Positions 1 through 7,302 of a stretch of 13,980 bases of DNA are shown piece after piece. The notes beneath the pieces are model-generated. The model saw only the letters and a program-made list of their open reading frames with translations. It ran no database searches and was not told the origin of the DNA. The translations under genes and the position numbers were made by a program. Each line of letters starts with the position of its first letter. The first letter of the stretch is position 1. The DNA comes from Nitrospiraceae bacterium UBA6898 (GTDB lineage Bacteria > Nitrospirota > Thermodesulfovibrionia > Thermodesulfovibrionales > UBA6898), in contig DKBO01000233.1 of the NCBI GenBank assembly GCA_002448975.1, forward strand, positions 1-13,980. Reading direction: 5' to 3'.

Positions 1-450
1 GAAGCACTTGCCCTCTGCAAAGCGCATGCCATGGACTTCATCGTCATCTCTCTGGAGCCGACAGACATTGGTGGCGGCAGTCTCTGTTCTCTAATGCGTC
101 AAGATAATGAGCTGAAAATTGTTTCACTGCTGATCAGCTGCGCCGACAGTCCGCTCAGGGTTGATCGTGCCGCCCGTTGCGATTCCAATGATATTATAAC
201 AGAGCAGCCTTCCGAAAAGATCACTGTTCAGCTATCGATTCCTCGGCGACAGAGATACCGCGTGCTCCTGAAGGCATCAGTCACGGGTCAGCAATCGGGC
301 GCATTCTTCTCTTGTCCTGCCGGGGAAATACGCAGAATCGAAAATAACGGCGCGGTTAACGGCTACGGCATCCGCCTCCGGAGTCTTTCGCACCAGGACC
401 GGAAGGCCAACGAAGCTTTTGTCCTGCCACGCGCGGAACAGAAAGCTTGA
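1..450 (+). CDS. Degenerate receiver + truncated PilZ-domain protein (5' end outside window)
   Basis: The frame is open from base 1, so the start lies outside the window; 149 residues are visible. Residues 1-70 resemble the second half of a response-regulator receiver, but the phosphoacceptor position aligns with Ser17 (IVISLEPTDIGG where VVLDLxMPxMDG is usual), and the conserved Lys near residue 68 appears to be Glu (IITEQP for LTKP). It is therefore probably a pseudo-receiver. Residues 81-87 (PRRQRYR) match the RxxxR c-di-GMP motif that opens PilZ domains, and the C-terminal YGIRLRSLSHQDRKANEAFV segment matches the end of such domains. Between them the usual D/NxSxxG motif and several beta strands are absent: FFSC runs straight into AGEIRRIE. 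Receiver-PilZ proteins normally sense c-di-GMP, but this copy looks unable to bind it in the standard way. The Nudix gene follows after 4 bases. Confidence 0.72.
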   Translation, partial: EALALCKAHAMDFIVISLEPTDIGGGSLCSLMRQDNELKIVSLLISCADSPLRVDRAARCDSNDIITEQPSEKITVQLSIPRRQRYRVLLKASVTGQQSGAFFSCPAGEIRRIENNGAVNGYGIRLRSLSHQDRKANEAFVLPRAEQKA

Positions 451-454
451 CGTT

Positions 455-964
455 ATGCAACAGGACGAATCCTTCGAGGTCGTCGACCTGAGCGGAAAGG
501 TAATTGGGACCGCTCGCCGCACTGAACTGCACAGGAGTCCCTCTCTCATCCACCGTGTCATTCATGTGCTGGTATTCAACCTACAGGGTTTACTTCTGCT
601 CCAGAAGCGTTCACGAAACAAGGATACGTCCCCCGGCAGATGGGACACCTCCGTAGGCGGACACGTCAATATCAATGAAGACGTCCGCACGGCAGCGTTG
701 AGAGAACTGCAGGAAGAGCTTGGCATTGAAGGCTGTACGATCAATTTTCTCTATGACTATTTTTTCAGCAATCAACTGGAGACCGAACTGGTAAGCACGT
801 TCACCTGCGTTCATTGCGGTCCGTTCCGGATCAGCCGGGAAGAGATCGACGAGGTCCGTTTCTGGAGTATCGATGATATCAGAGTTGAGCTTGACAGCGG
901 CAAGTTCAGTGATCATTTCGTGGAGGAGTTTATTCGCTATGGAAAATTCCGCGGTCGCCGTTAA
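455..964 (+). CDS. Nudix hydrolase (YfcD / IPP-isomerase-like subgroup)
   Basis: A 169-residue single-domain Nudix protein. The Nudix box GX5EX7REUXEEXGU is intact at residues 69-91 (GHVNINE, then RELQEELGI), so the metal-binding glutamates are present and hydrolysis of a nucleoside-diphosphate-linked substrate is expected. The opening (FEVVDLSGKVIGTARRTELH) and the SPGRWDTSVGGHV stretch before the box are typical of the YfcD-like subgroup related to isopentenyl-diphosphate isomerase. The substrate cannot be read from sequence. I chose ATG 455 because it lies 4 bases after the stop of the preceding gene and gives the family-typical N-terminus. An in-frame ATG at 419 would overlap that gene and add 12 residues unlike the family. 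The ribosome binding site is weak (GAAAG), so coupling to the upstream gene is likely. Confidence 0.9.
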   Translation: MQQDESFEVVDLSGKVIGTARRTELHRSPSLIHRVIHVLVFNLQGLLLLQKRSRNKDTSPGRWDTSVGGHVNINEDVRTAALRELQEELGIEGCTINFLYDYFFSNQLETELVSTFTCVHCGPFRISREEIDEVRFWSIDDIRVELDSGKFSDHFVEEFIRYGKFRGRR

Positions 965-1011
965 GTCGCCCATCCTCTTTTGCGCGAGCAGGCATACAGA
1001 AGCGAGTATTT
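965..1011. other. Convergent intergenic gap
   Basis: These 47 bases separate the ends of the + strand Nudix gene and the - strand ASKHA gene. I see no GC-rich stem followed by a T-run on either strand, so neither transcript has a recognisable intrinsic terminator here. Termination may be Rho-dependent, or the two transcripts may overlap. Confidence 0.6.
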
Positions 1012-2541
1012 TCAGCCTTTCAATAGTTCAGGGTCGGTATGCGGAATAAAAAGGGCCCCCTGAAGGACATTCAGCAGATCAGGGTCTTCGCTCATCTGAC
1101 GGTATGTTATAAGTGAGCGAATATGTCTCACGTCATCGAGAAGGGAACTGTTCATCAGAAGCATGGCGGCTCCTCGCAGCGATGAATTGCCGATTGACAC
1201 CATCTTTTCCTGTTTTATGTCAGGGAGCATGCCGATATTTACCGCGCTTTCGCGGTTGATACCACACCCAAGTGCGCCGGAGAGGTAGATTTTGTCTATA
1301 TCACCGATACCCATTCCGACAGATTTAAGGAAAACAAACAGGAAGGCAAACATTGCTGCCTTAGACCGCAAAAAATTCTTAAGCTCATGCTCCGTGAAGA
1401 GCAACTCTTTGCCGGAAGATCGGAAAACCCGATAGGATGCAACCCCGTCCTTGAGCACAACCCCTTCTTTTCCCCTATGGAACTTCCCGGCACGATCAAT
1501 GATACCCCTGGTATAAAGCTCAGAAACAAGATCTATCAAACCCGATCCGCAAATCCCATGTGGATCGCCTCCGGATATCACGGTCAGGTGGGTCTCTCCT
1601 GTCCGGCTGTCGATAGCGACATGGCTTATCGTTCCGGGTTCCGCTCTTCTTCCAATGCCGGAGATACCCCCCTCGAGAGCCGGCCCCGCTGCGCCGGCAC
1701 CTACCATGATCCATTCTTTGCATCCGAGTGTAATCTCGACATTCGTTCCTACATCCAGAAAAAGAACGGGAGACGTCTGCTCAAGCATCCCCATCGCGAT
1801 CATACCGCTGATAATATCGCCGCCGACATAACTGCCGGCGTTCGGAAACACATAGACAAGAGCCTTGGGGTGCACGGGAACGTCGACATCCCGTGCTGAG
1901 CAAAAGACTGCGTGTCCGACTGCCGGTATATTTGGTGCAATCGGTATATTGACTACGTCAAGTCCTAAAAAAAAATGCGTCATGATCGTGTTGCCGGCTA
2001 CTGTCAGGGCATAAACATTCTTACTGTCTACACGATTCTTGTCACACAGGTCACGAATCAGGCAATGAAGCGCTTCGCGGAGCACCTGGACAAGATCGTC
2101 GCCCCTCCCCCCCATCGCCATCTGAGCACGCGCTAGAACATCCGCACCGTACCCTGCCTGTGGGTTGACCGTATCACGCACCGCAATCTTTTTCTGTGCA
2201 TTGAGATCATAAAGGGCGCATTCGATCGTCGTGGTACCAATATCCAGGGCTATTCCATACACCGTATCCGAGTTATTGATGTCAAGCACAACATATCCCA
2301 AATCTGTACAGCCTACAACCAGATCAAGCGTAAAATCATTCCTTCTCATTTCATAGGGCAGCCTCTGCATGATATCAAGAGGTACATGTACCGGATAAAA
2401 ACCGCGCTGTTCAAGTTCCGCAGTGAGGCGGTCAACGTCAGCACTTCTATCCTGTTGTGCAGGTTTGGGAAGAACCACGGTAAAACCAAAGGCAAGGGGT
2501 CTATGACGCATAAACGGTTTTGCCCATATCCGAGATGTCAT
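1012..2541 (-). CDS. ASKHA-domain ATPase (DUF4445, corrinoid-activator RACo/RamA-like) without N-terminal ferredoxin domain
   Basis: Up to 509 residues. From about residue 95 it carries the sugar kinase/Hsp70/actin fold of the corrinoid-protein reductive activators: phosphate-1 loop ALDIGTTTIECALYD (98-112), LFLDVGTNVEI (260-270), GAGAAGPALEGG (281-292), HGICGSGLIDLVSEL (328-342), adenosine-motif region IYLSGALGCGINRESA (418-433) and IGNSSLRGAAML (450-461). Known relatives use ATP to drive reduction of Co(II) corrinoid proteins through an N-terminal [2Fe-2S] domain. Here only the linker region (about 15-90) precedes the ATPase, and no Cys cluster is present. The gene overlaps the upstream moeA-like gene. 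ATG 2541 gives a 41-base overlap; ATG 2511 (MRHRPLAFG) gives 11 bases and a 499-residue protein beginning at the conserved linker. Neither has a clear Shine-Dalgarno. The family is sure; the biochemical role is open. Confidence 0.85.
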   Translation of the reverse strand: MTSRIWAKPFMRHRPLAFGFTVVLPKPAQQDRSADVDRLTAELEQRGFYPVHVPLDIMQRLPYEMRRNDFTLDLVVGCTDLGYVVLDINNSDTVYGIALDIGTTTIECALYDLNAQKKIAVRDTVNPQAGYGADVLARAQMAMGGRGDDLVQVLREALHCLIRDLCDKNRVDSKNVYALTVAGNTIMTHFFLGLDVVNIPIAPNIPAVGHAVFCSARDVDVPVHPKALVYVFPNAGSYVGGDIISGMIAMGMLEQTSPVLFLDVGTNVEITLGCKEWIMVGAGAAGPALEGGISGIGRRAEPGTISHVAIDSRTGETHLTVISGGDPHGICGSGLIDLVSELYTRGIIDRAGKFHRGKEGVVLKDGVASYRVFRSSGKELLFTEHELKNFLRSKAAMFAFLFVFLKSVGMGIGDIDKIYLSGALGCGINRESAVNIGMLPDIKQEKMVSIGNSSLRGAAMLLMNSSLLDDVRHIRSLITYRQMSEDPDLLNVLQGALFIPHTDPELLKG

Positions 2542-4432
2542 AACCGCCGAGGGCGGTCACCACGTTTCGGAATTCAGTACTGCCGCGGATAATATCGAGG
2601 AGCGCGGCAACATGCGGTAGCTCCGCAAACGCCGTCGGGACAACAAGGTCATACCGCTCTCTTGCAACCGGAATAAATTCAAGATCGAGTGCCTGGGCTG
2701 CAGCAAGAATCCCCATGCCCGCATCAGCAACGCCGGTCAGCACGGCAGATGCCACACCCATATGGGTATATTCTTCCCGCTCATAACCATTCACCTGGTG
2801 CGGGGATATGTTCTGATCTCTGAGGTGCTTGTCAGTCAGCAGCCGGGTACCAGACCCGCCCTGCCGGTTGATAAAACAGACGTCATGTCGCAGCAGATCC
2901 CCGAACCCTCGGATATTCTTCGGATTTCCTTTCAGGACCATGAATCCCTGCTCGCGATAGACCAGATTGACCAGAAGCAGTTTCCTGTCGCCAAGCATTT
3001 TTATAATATAGGGTACATTGTATTGCCCGGTTGCCTCATCAAGCAGATGCGTGCCTGCAATATGAGCCACCCCGTTTCTTATTGCCATGAGCCCACCCAT
3101 GGACCCTACGTGCGCAGAAGAAAGTGAGAACCTAGGGTGTTCCCGCTTAAGCAGGTTGGCAAGAAGGTCCAGCGCATTATCATGGCTGCCAATGCATACA
3201 ACGGTGTTCTCAATCTCATCCTTCGACCTCAGCATCTCGACTTTAACCTCGGCACCGGCCCCGTATCCCTCTGACATGGCAGGAATCCTGACAAGGCCGT
3301 CAGCCCTGACAAGGGACATGAGAATGCCAGCGCCTCTGCTGACCGGAGTTGCAACCAGGTTTTCTCCGACCCTGCCAAGCTTTACCCTGAGAAATTCTTC
3401 TTGTCCGAGCGATGATGCAACCTGTCGCGAAAGCCGTGCAGTCATTTTTTCCGTTTCCGGAGGCTCTATTCCCTGCAACGTATGGATAAGTCTCTTCCCG
3501 AAGAGATGAAAGGTAATGAAAGCAGAGACCGGGTATCCCGGTATCCCCAGCACCGGCCTTCCCATAACCAGACCGAGTATCACGGGCTTGCCGGGTTTGA
3601 TATCGACGCCGTGAAGGATAATCTCACCCAAATCGTTTATCAATTCAGCAGTATAATCCTCTGAGCCCGTTGACGATCCCGCATTGATGACGACGACGTC
3701 ATACAGCTCACATGCTTTTTTTAGCGTTTCCTGCAACCGTTCAGGATCATCAGGCACCGGACTGAACCGCACGGGCCTGCCTCCCCATTCTGCAACCAGA
3801 GACGCAAGAATTCTTGAATTGAACTCAATGATTGTTCCTTTCCGTAAGGGCTCGCCGGGTTCAATAAGTTCTGTGCCCGTAGGTATGATCGCAACCCTTG
3901 GACTTCTTCTCACCCGTATCTCGGTATGTCCACCGGAAAGGAGCGCGCCAATGTCGACGGGCCTGACCCGGTGATTCTCCGGGATAATCATTTCGGAGCT
4001 TACCATATCCTCTCCTATCAACCGTACATGCTGCCAGGGCGTCACCGGTGCCAGAATCTCGATGTGGTCGCTCCCACCGCATGTTACAAGATTCACGTCT
4101 TCAATCATGATCACGGCACTGAATCCGTCAGGGAGAGGGTCTCCGGTGTCTACGGGGTACGCATGATCAGGAATATTAAGGGTCTTGGGGGATGACTCAG
4201 AGGCGCCAAAGGTCTCCTCAAACCGGACGGCGTAGCCGTCCATGGCAGAAGAATGATAATAGGGTGACGAAACCGTCGCAAAAACCGGTTCCGCCGTGAC
4301 TCTTCCGAGAGCTTCATCCACCTTAACCGTCTCTGCCGGCATCAGGGTGATGTTGCTCTTCTCCAGGGCTTCCTGCCACGCTTGCAGTGCCTTATCCAAT
4401 GGCGTAATCTCTCTATAGATCCCTTTTCTCAC
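2501..4432 (-). CDS. Molybdopterin biosynthesis protein: MoeA fused to C-terminal PBP-like domain
   Basis: 643 residues. Residues 1-400 are a full MoeA (molybdopterin molybdenumtransferase) with SSAMDGYAV (61-69), GDPLPDGFSAVIMIED (about 97-112), PTGTELI (184-190), NAGSSTGSEDYT ending in the likely catalytic-site Asp259, DIKPGKPVILG (about 277-287) and GIPGYPVSA (296-304; most relatives have GNPVS). Residues 412-632 form a substrate-binding-protein-like domain with GSHDNALDLLANLL, NRQGGSGTRLL (about 522-532) and VLTGVADAGMGILAAA. MoeA inserts molybdate (or tungstate) into adenylylated molybdopterin in the cytoplasm. The PBP-like domain lacks a signal peptide and may bind oxyanion or cofactor; that is inference. 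I chose GTG 4432 because AGAGGG sits 6 bases upstream; the frame also allows TTG 4456. The 3' end overlaps the ASKHA gene. Confidence 0.9.
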   Translation of the reverse strand: MRKGIYREITPLDKALQAWQEALEKSNITLMPAETVKVDEALGRVTAEPVFATVSSPYYHSSAMDGYAVRFEETFGASESSPKTLNIPDHAYPVDTGDPLPDGFSAVIMIEDVNLVTCGGSDHIEILAPVTPWQHVRLIGEDMVSSEMIIPENHRVRPVDIGALLSGGHTEIRVRRSPRVAIIPTGTELIEPGEPLRKGTIIEFNSRILASLVAEWGGRPVRFSPVPDDPERLQETLKKACELYDVVVINAGSSTGSEDYTAELINDLGEIILHGVDIKPGKPVILGLVMGRPVLGIPGYPVSAFITFHLFGKRLIHTLQGIEPPETEKMTARLSRQVASSLGQEEFLRVKLGRVGENLVATPVSRGAGILMSLVRADGLVRIPAMSEGYGAGAEVKVEMLRSKDEIENTVVCIGSHDNALDLLANLLKREHPRFSLSSAHVGSMGGLMAIRNGVAHIAGTHLLDEATGQYNVPYIIKMLGDRKLLLVNLVYREQGFMVLKGNPKNIRGFGDLLRHDVCFINRQGGSGTRLLTDKHLRDQNISPHQVNGYEREEYTHMGVASAVLTGVADAGMGILAAAQALDLEFIPVARERYDLVVPTAFAELPHVAALLDIIRGSTEFRNVVTALGGYDISDMGKTVYAS

Positions 4433-4526
4433 AGCTAACCCTCTGACATCATGCAACCGTTTCTACAATGCCCTCAGAAAAATGCATGGGGGGAGTCGGC
4501 GAGGGGGATCATAGGCGATGGATTCA

Positions 4527-5483
4527 TTATTCTGCTGCATATTCGAGTTCAGCTGCCTCAGCAGTTATTGTTCGGTTCCTGCCTTGGTCCTTAGCACGGT
4601 AGAGCGCAAAGTCGGCACACCTGATCAATTTTTCGTCACTATCCGCTTTTTCATCAGGCATGCCAGCAATGCCGATACTCACGGTTATGTTTCTGTCGAC
4701 TCTGCTGAAGGCGTTCTGTGCAATCATCAGTCTCATGCGCTCAGCAACGGTCAGCGCATGATCTTTTCCTGTACTCGGCAAGATAATCATGAACTCCTCA
4801 CCTCCATACCGTGATGCGGTATCGATATCCCTGATACTATGTCTAAGAATCTCCGCCACCTCCCTGAGAACACTATCACCAACAGAATGCCCGAAGGTAT
4901 CATTGATCCTTTTGAAGTGATCGATATCCAGCATGACAAGTGAAAAAGGTGTATTGTAGCGCCTGGTCCGCTCATATTCACTCATAAGCACGTCGTGAAA
5001 ATGCCTCCGGTTGAAGAGACCGGTCAGTGCATCGGTGATCGCCATGTAGTTCACTTTATGGAGGAGTTCTTCAAGCTGGCTGTTCTTCAGTCTCAGCTCG
5101 TCCTGCAGGGCCTTTGTCCTGAGCAGCGCGTAGATCCTCGCGTTAAGCTCAAGTTCATTATAGGGTTTCGGCAGATAGTCATCAGCCCCGATATGAAGGC
5201 CCGATATCTTGTCAGAAAGCTCCTTCCTTACGGTCAGCATGACTACCGGTATGCCTTTTGTGGTTTCCTCGAGTTTCAGCCATCTGCATACTTCATAGCC
5301 GTCCATACCTGGCAAAATGACGTCGAGCAGTATGATATCCGGCCTTTCGGTCTTGACTGCCTTGATCGCATGAATGCCGTCCTCTGCCCACAATACCTCA
5401 TACCCAACCTTCGTGAGCGCCTCTTTTGTGGCCGAAGCCTGGACAGGATCATCTTCTACAAGCAACACTTTGGCTCTCACCAC
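4527..5483 (-). CDS. Response regulator diguanylate cyclase (receiver-GGDEF)
   Basis: 318 residues, PleD/WspR-like in layout. The receiver (4-122) has acidic D11/D12, phosphoacceptor D54 (LLDVILPGMDG), T84 and K106 (KPY). A short coiled-coil-like linker (about 125-145) leads to a GGDEF domain (145-308) with DALTGLFNRRHF, DIDHFKRINDTFGH, the active loop GGEEF at 227-231, and an intact inhibitory site R218xxD221 five residues before it. It should therefore make c-di-GMP from two GTP when phosphorylated and dimerised, with product inhibition. There is no membrane segment, so it acts in the cytoplasm. Two tandem GTG codons could start it (5483 or 5480), preceded by a strong AGGGGAGGG. It lies 92 bases after the hypothetical gene, with a possible promoter in the gap. 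The cognate kinase could be the large kinase of the same gene block, but this is unproven. Confidence 0.95.
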   Translation of the reverse strand: MVRAKVLLVEDDPVQASATKEALTKVGYEVLWAEDGIHAIKAVKTERPDIILLDVILPGMDGYEVCRWLKLEETTKGIPVVMLTVRKELSDKISGLHIGADDYLPKPYNELELNARIYALLRTKALQDELRLKNSQLEELLHKVNYMAITDALTGLFNRRHFHDVLMSEYERTRRYNTPFSLVMLDIDHFKRINDTFGHSVGDSVLREVAEILRHSIRDIDTASRYGGEEFMIILPSTGKDHALTVAERMRLMIAQNAFSRVDRNITVSIGIAGMPDEKADSDEKLIRCADFALYRAKDQGRNRTITAEAAELEYAAE

Positions 5484-5501
5484 CTATTCCCTCCCCTGGT
5501 C

Positions 5502-5540
5502 TTCGCTTACATTAGCAGTAAAAACCACGATATTCAAGCT
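5502..5540 (-). promoter_or_regulatory. Candidate sigma70-type promoter for the diguanylate cyclase
   Basis: Reading the - strand, TTGAAT (5537-5532) is followed after 17 bases by TAATGT (5514-5509), with a TG one base before the -10 box (TGCTAATGT, extended -10 form). Transcription would begin near 5502, giving a leader of about 20 bases that contains the strong AGGGGAGGG ribosome binding site. The -10 box matches consensus only at three positions, so this is a suggestion. A short inverted repeat, CACCC/GGGTG, lies just upstream (about 5551-5565); no T-run follows it, so it does not look like a terminator. Confidence 0.3.
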
Positions 5541-5575
5541 CTCTTTTATCACCCTCACGGGGTGTGTCAGCATCT

Positions 5576-6073
5576 TCAAAGACTGCTGGCAGCGATCCTC
5601 GAAGTTTCTTCAGATACAAGATGGCAGACGATATGCATATGTTTCCTGCTGACCCGGGATCCCGCCTTGGCCTTCGCCGCGTTGCAGATCTTCCTCAGCA
5701 AATCGAACTTGCTGCCATAGTAGAGCCAGGGAAAAAGGTCGTTGATATCAGACGCCCCGAACGGTGCCAGCTCGTCATCAGATGCACCGTGTTTCCTGAG
5801 AAGGTTCAGGACATCGAAGACGGGAGGATGAGACGGTATCCAGAGCGCGATCATAAGCAGATGCTCCCAGTCCGCGGCGATATGCATCTTATCCACGCCC
5901 TGCGCTGCCAAAGAAAGAATGGATGCAAGGATATCATTGCCGGCCACGATATAGCGGCTGTCATCGAATAAAAACAGCTCCTGGTGGACTTTCTTTGATC
6001 CCGCATGCTGAACGAGCACTAGCTCGCGGTACGCGTCTGCAGCCCTTTCCGCGCTCTTTCTCAGTGTATGCAT
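5576..6073 (-). CDS. Hypothetical protein, 165 residues, family not recognised
   Basis: I do not recognise a family. The 165-residue product looks soluble: it has no signal peptide or membrane segment. It has alternating helical stretches (for example 1-25, 45-60, 67-78 and 82-95) and a basic C-terminal third (AAKAKAGSRVSRKHMH). A stretch around 67-115 (WEHLLMIALWIPSHPPVFDVLNLL, then KHGASDDELAPFGASDIND) vaguely recalls a helical-repeat pair, but I would not call ankyrin repeats. Support for it being real: it sits in the only - strand gap between two certain genes, starts 32 bases after the methyltransferase stop, has ATG 6073 preceded by GGAGGGGAG about 9 bases upstream, and fills the space with a continuous frame. 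It probably belongs to the upstream operon. No function can be assigned. Confidence 0.7.
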   Translation of the reverse strand: MHTLRKSAERAADAYRELVLVQHAGSKKVHQELFLFDDSRYIVAGNDILASILSLAAQGVDKMHIAADWEHLLMIALWIPSHPPVFDVLNLLRKHGASDDELAPFGASDINDLFPWLYYGSKFDLLRKICNAAKAKAGSRVSRKHMHIVCHLVSEETSRIAASSL

Positions 6074-6105
6074 CTTCTCATACTCCCCTCCGACGGCGCT
6101 GTCGC

Positions 6106-7302
6106 TTATCGTACCTGTAAAAAGACAACCGCCTCTATATGAAAGGTATTCGGGAAAAAATCGATCATTTGGACCGATAGTATCTCATATTTCTCCCTTA
6201 ATTTCTTCACGTCCCGTGCGAGCGTCGACGGATTGCATGATATGTAGATTATCCTGTCGGGGGTGTTGTCGAGCACTTTTTTCCCCACCTCAGCTGTCAT
6301 TCCTGGGCGAGGAGGGTCAAGTATCAGAAGATCCATCTTTTTCGGTATTTTGTACTTCTCTGCAGTGGACCGCACAAAACGACAATTCTTGAACCGATTA
6401 AGCTTCAGGTTTCTCGTTCCGTCCTCAACAGCACGGGAATTTTCCTCGACAAGTATTATCTCCCGCGCATTTTCTGCCAGCGGCAGGGAAAAATTCCCTG
6501 CTCCGGCATACAGATCCAGTACTGTGCTGTTCGTCAGTGGTGCCGCAGCCTGAGCAATAGTCTCCGCGACCTCTGCATTCAGAGACCAGTGGGCTTGAAA
6601 AAATGTCCAGGGAGAAACCGTATACTTCAACCCCAGAAGGTTGAAGCCAACATAGCCGGCGCCCTCGGTCAGGGTATCATTACAGGCGATACTTGAAATG
6701 CCTATTGACCGGAAACGCTCCGAAACGCATACCTGTTCATCATCGCATCTCAGCAGGACCGCCGCTGTATCTCCGACGCAAAGGTGGACTTCCCTCACCC
6801 CCTGCGCAAGTGCGAGCCCCTTCATGTTCTTGAGCAAGCCGTTGATCTCATCCTTCATCAGGGGACACGCATCAAACTCTACGACATCGCGCGATGACTC
6901 CCGGAAAAAACCTATGGTCCCCTGCCGTGATACCTTGAACTGTGCCCTATGACGATAGTTCCATTGCGCACCGCAAAGCGAAGGTCCCAGGTTCACATCT
7001 ATCTTCCCGATCCTCGCTAGGGAGTCGACCAGCACCTCCTCTTTCATGCGTAACTGGCGATCATAGGAAATATACTGGAGATGGCAGCCTCCACATATAC
7101 CAAAGACCGGACACTTCGGCGCCACTCGATGCTCGGAAGGTTCGACAACCTGCGTCACCATGGCAAGCGTATAGTCGCGCTTCTTCTCCTGTACCGTTAT
7201 TTCAACAACTTCACCGGGAATAGCTCCTTTGACAAGGATAATCCTGTCACCGCGCGCTACCGTATATCCGCCATATGCGGGCAGGAACGGCTGTACGATC
7301 AA
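6106..7302 (-). CDS. rlmD: 23S rRNA (uracil-C5) methyltransferase, RlmD/RumA-type with Fe-S site
   Basis: 398 residues, TrmA/RumA family: an S-adenosylmethionine-dependent enzyme that methylates C5 of a uridine in rRNA (or tRNA). An N-terminal TRAM-like RNA-binding domain (1-55, AYGGYTVARGDRIILVKGAIPGE) is followed by the four [4Fe-4S] cysteines C64, C70, C73 (CPVFGICGGC) and C146 (FDACPLM). The Rossmann methyltransferase half has FFQ (234-236), DLYAGAGNFSLPLA (263-276), DPPRPGM (329-335), the catalytic Cys356 in ISCNPSTLARDV, and DFFPNTFHIE ending in the base Glu390. It starts at TTG 7302, sharing TTGA with the stop of the receiver gene, with AAAGGA about 9 bases upstream. The position methylated (1939, 747 or a tRNA site) cannot be decided from sequence, so the symbol is provisional. 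Confidence 0.9.
   Translation of the reverse strand: MIVQPFLPAYGGYTVARGDRIILVKGAIPGEVVEITVQEKKRDYTLAMVTQVVEPSEHRVAPKCPVFGICGGCHLQYISYDRQLRMKEEVLVDSLARIGKIDVNLGPSLCGAQWNYRHRAQFKVSRQGTIGFFRESSRDVVEFDACPLMKDEINGLLKNMKGLALAQGVREVHLCVGDTAAVLLRCDDEQVCVSERFRSIGISSIACNDTLTEGAGYVGFNLLGLKYTVSPWTFFQAHWSLNAEVAETIAQAAAPLTNSTVLDLYAGAGNFSLPLAENAREIILVEENSRAVEDGTRNLKLNRFKNCRFVRSTAEKYKIPKKMDLLILDPPRPGMTAEVGKKVLDNTPDRIIYISCNPSTLARDVKKLREKYEILSVQMIDFFPNTFHIEAVVFLQVR

Noticed and set aside
419..454. Upstream ATG for the Nudix gene
   Set aside because: It would overlap the preceding gene by 32 bases and add residues (MSCHARNRKLDV) that do not fit the family; ATG 455 is better placed.
954..970. GTCGCC direct repeat around the Nudix stop codon
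   Set aside because: A 6-base repeat is expected by chance and has no further structure; no attachment-site or insertion context is present.
1387..1899. 170-residue + strand open frame
   Set aside because: It is antisense to the conserved ATPase motifs of the ASKHA gene, with no independent signals.
4457..4526. TATGAT near 4505 (- strand) as a -10 box for the MoeA fusion gene
   Set aside because: No acceptable -35 hexamer lies 16-18 bases upstream and there is no extended -10 TG, so a promoter is not supported.
5551..5565. CACCC/GGGTG inverted repeat as terminator of the hypothetical gene
   Set aside because: The stem has only 5 pairs and is not followed by a T-run on either strand.
4995..5720. 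241-residue + strand open frame
   Set aside because: It is antisense to the diguanylate cyclase and to the end of the hypothetical gene, and its translation resembles no family; it is a shadow of the GGDEF gene.
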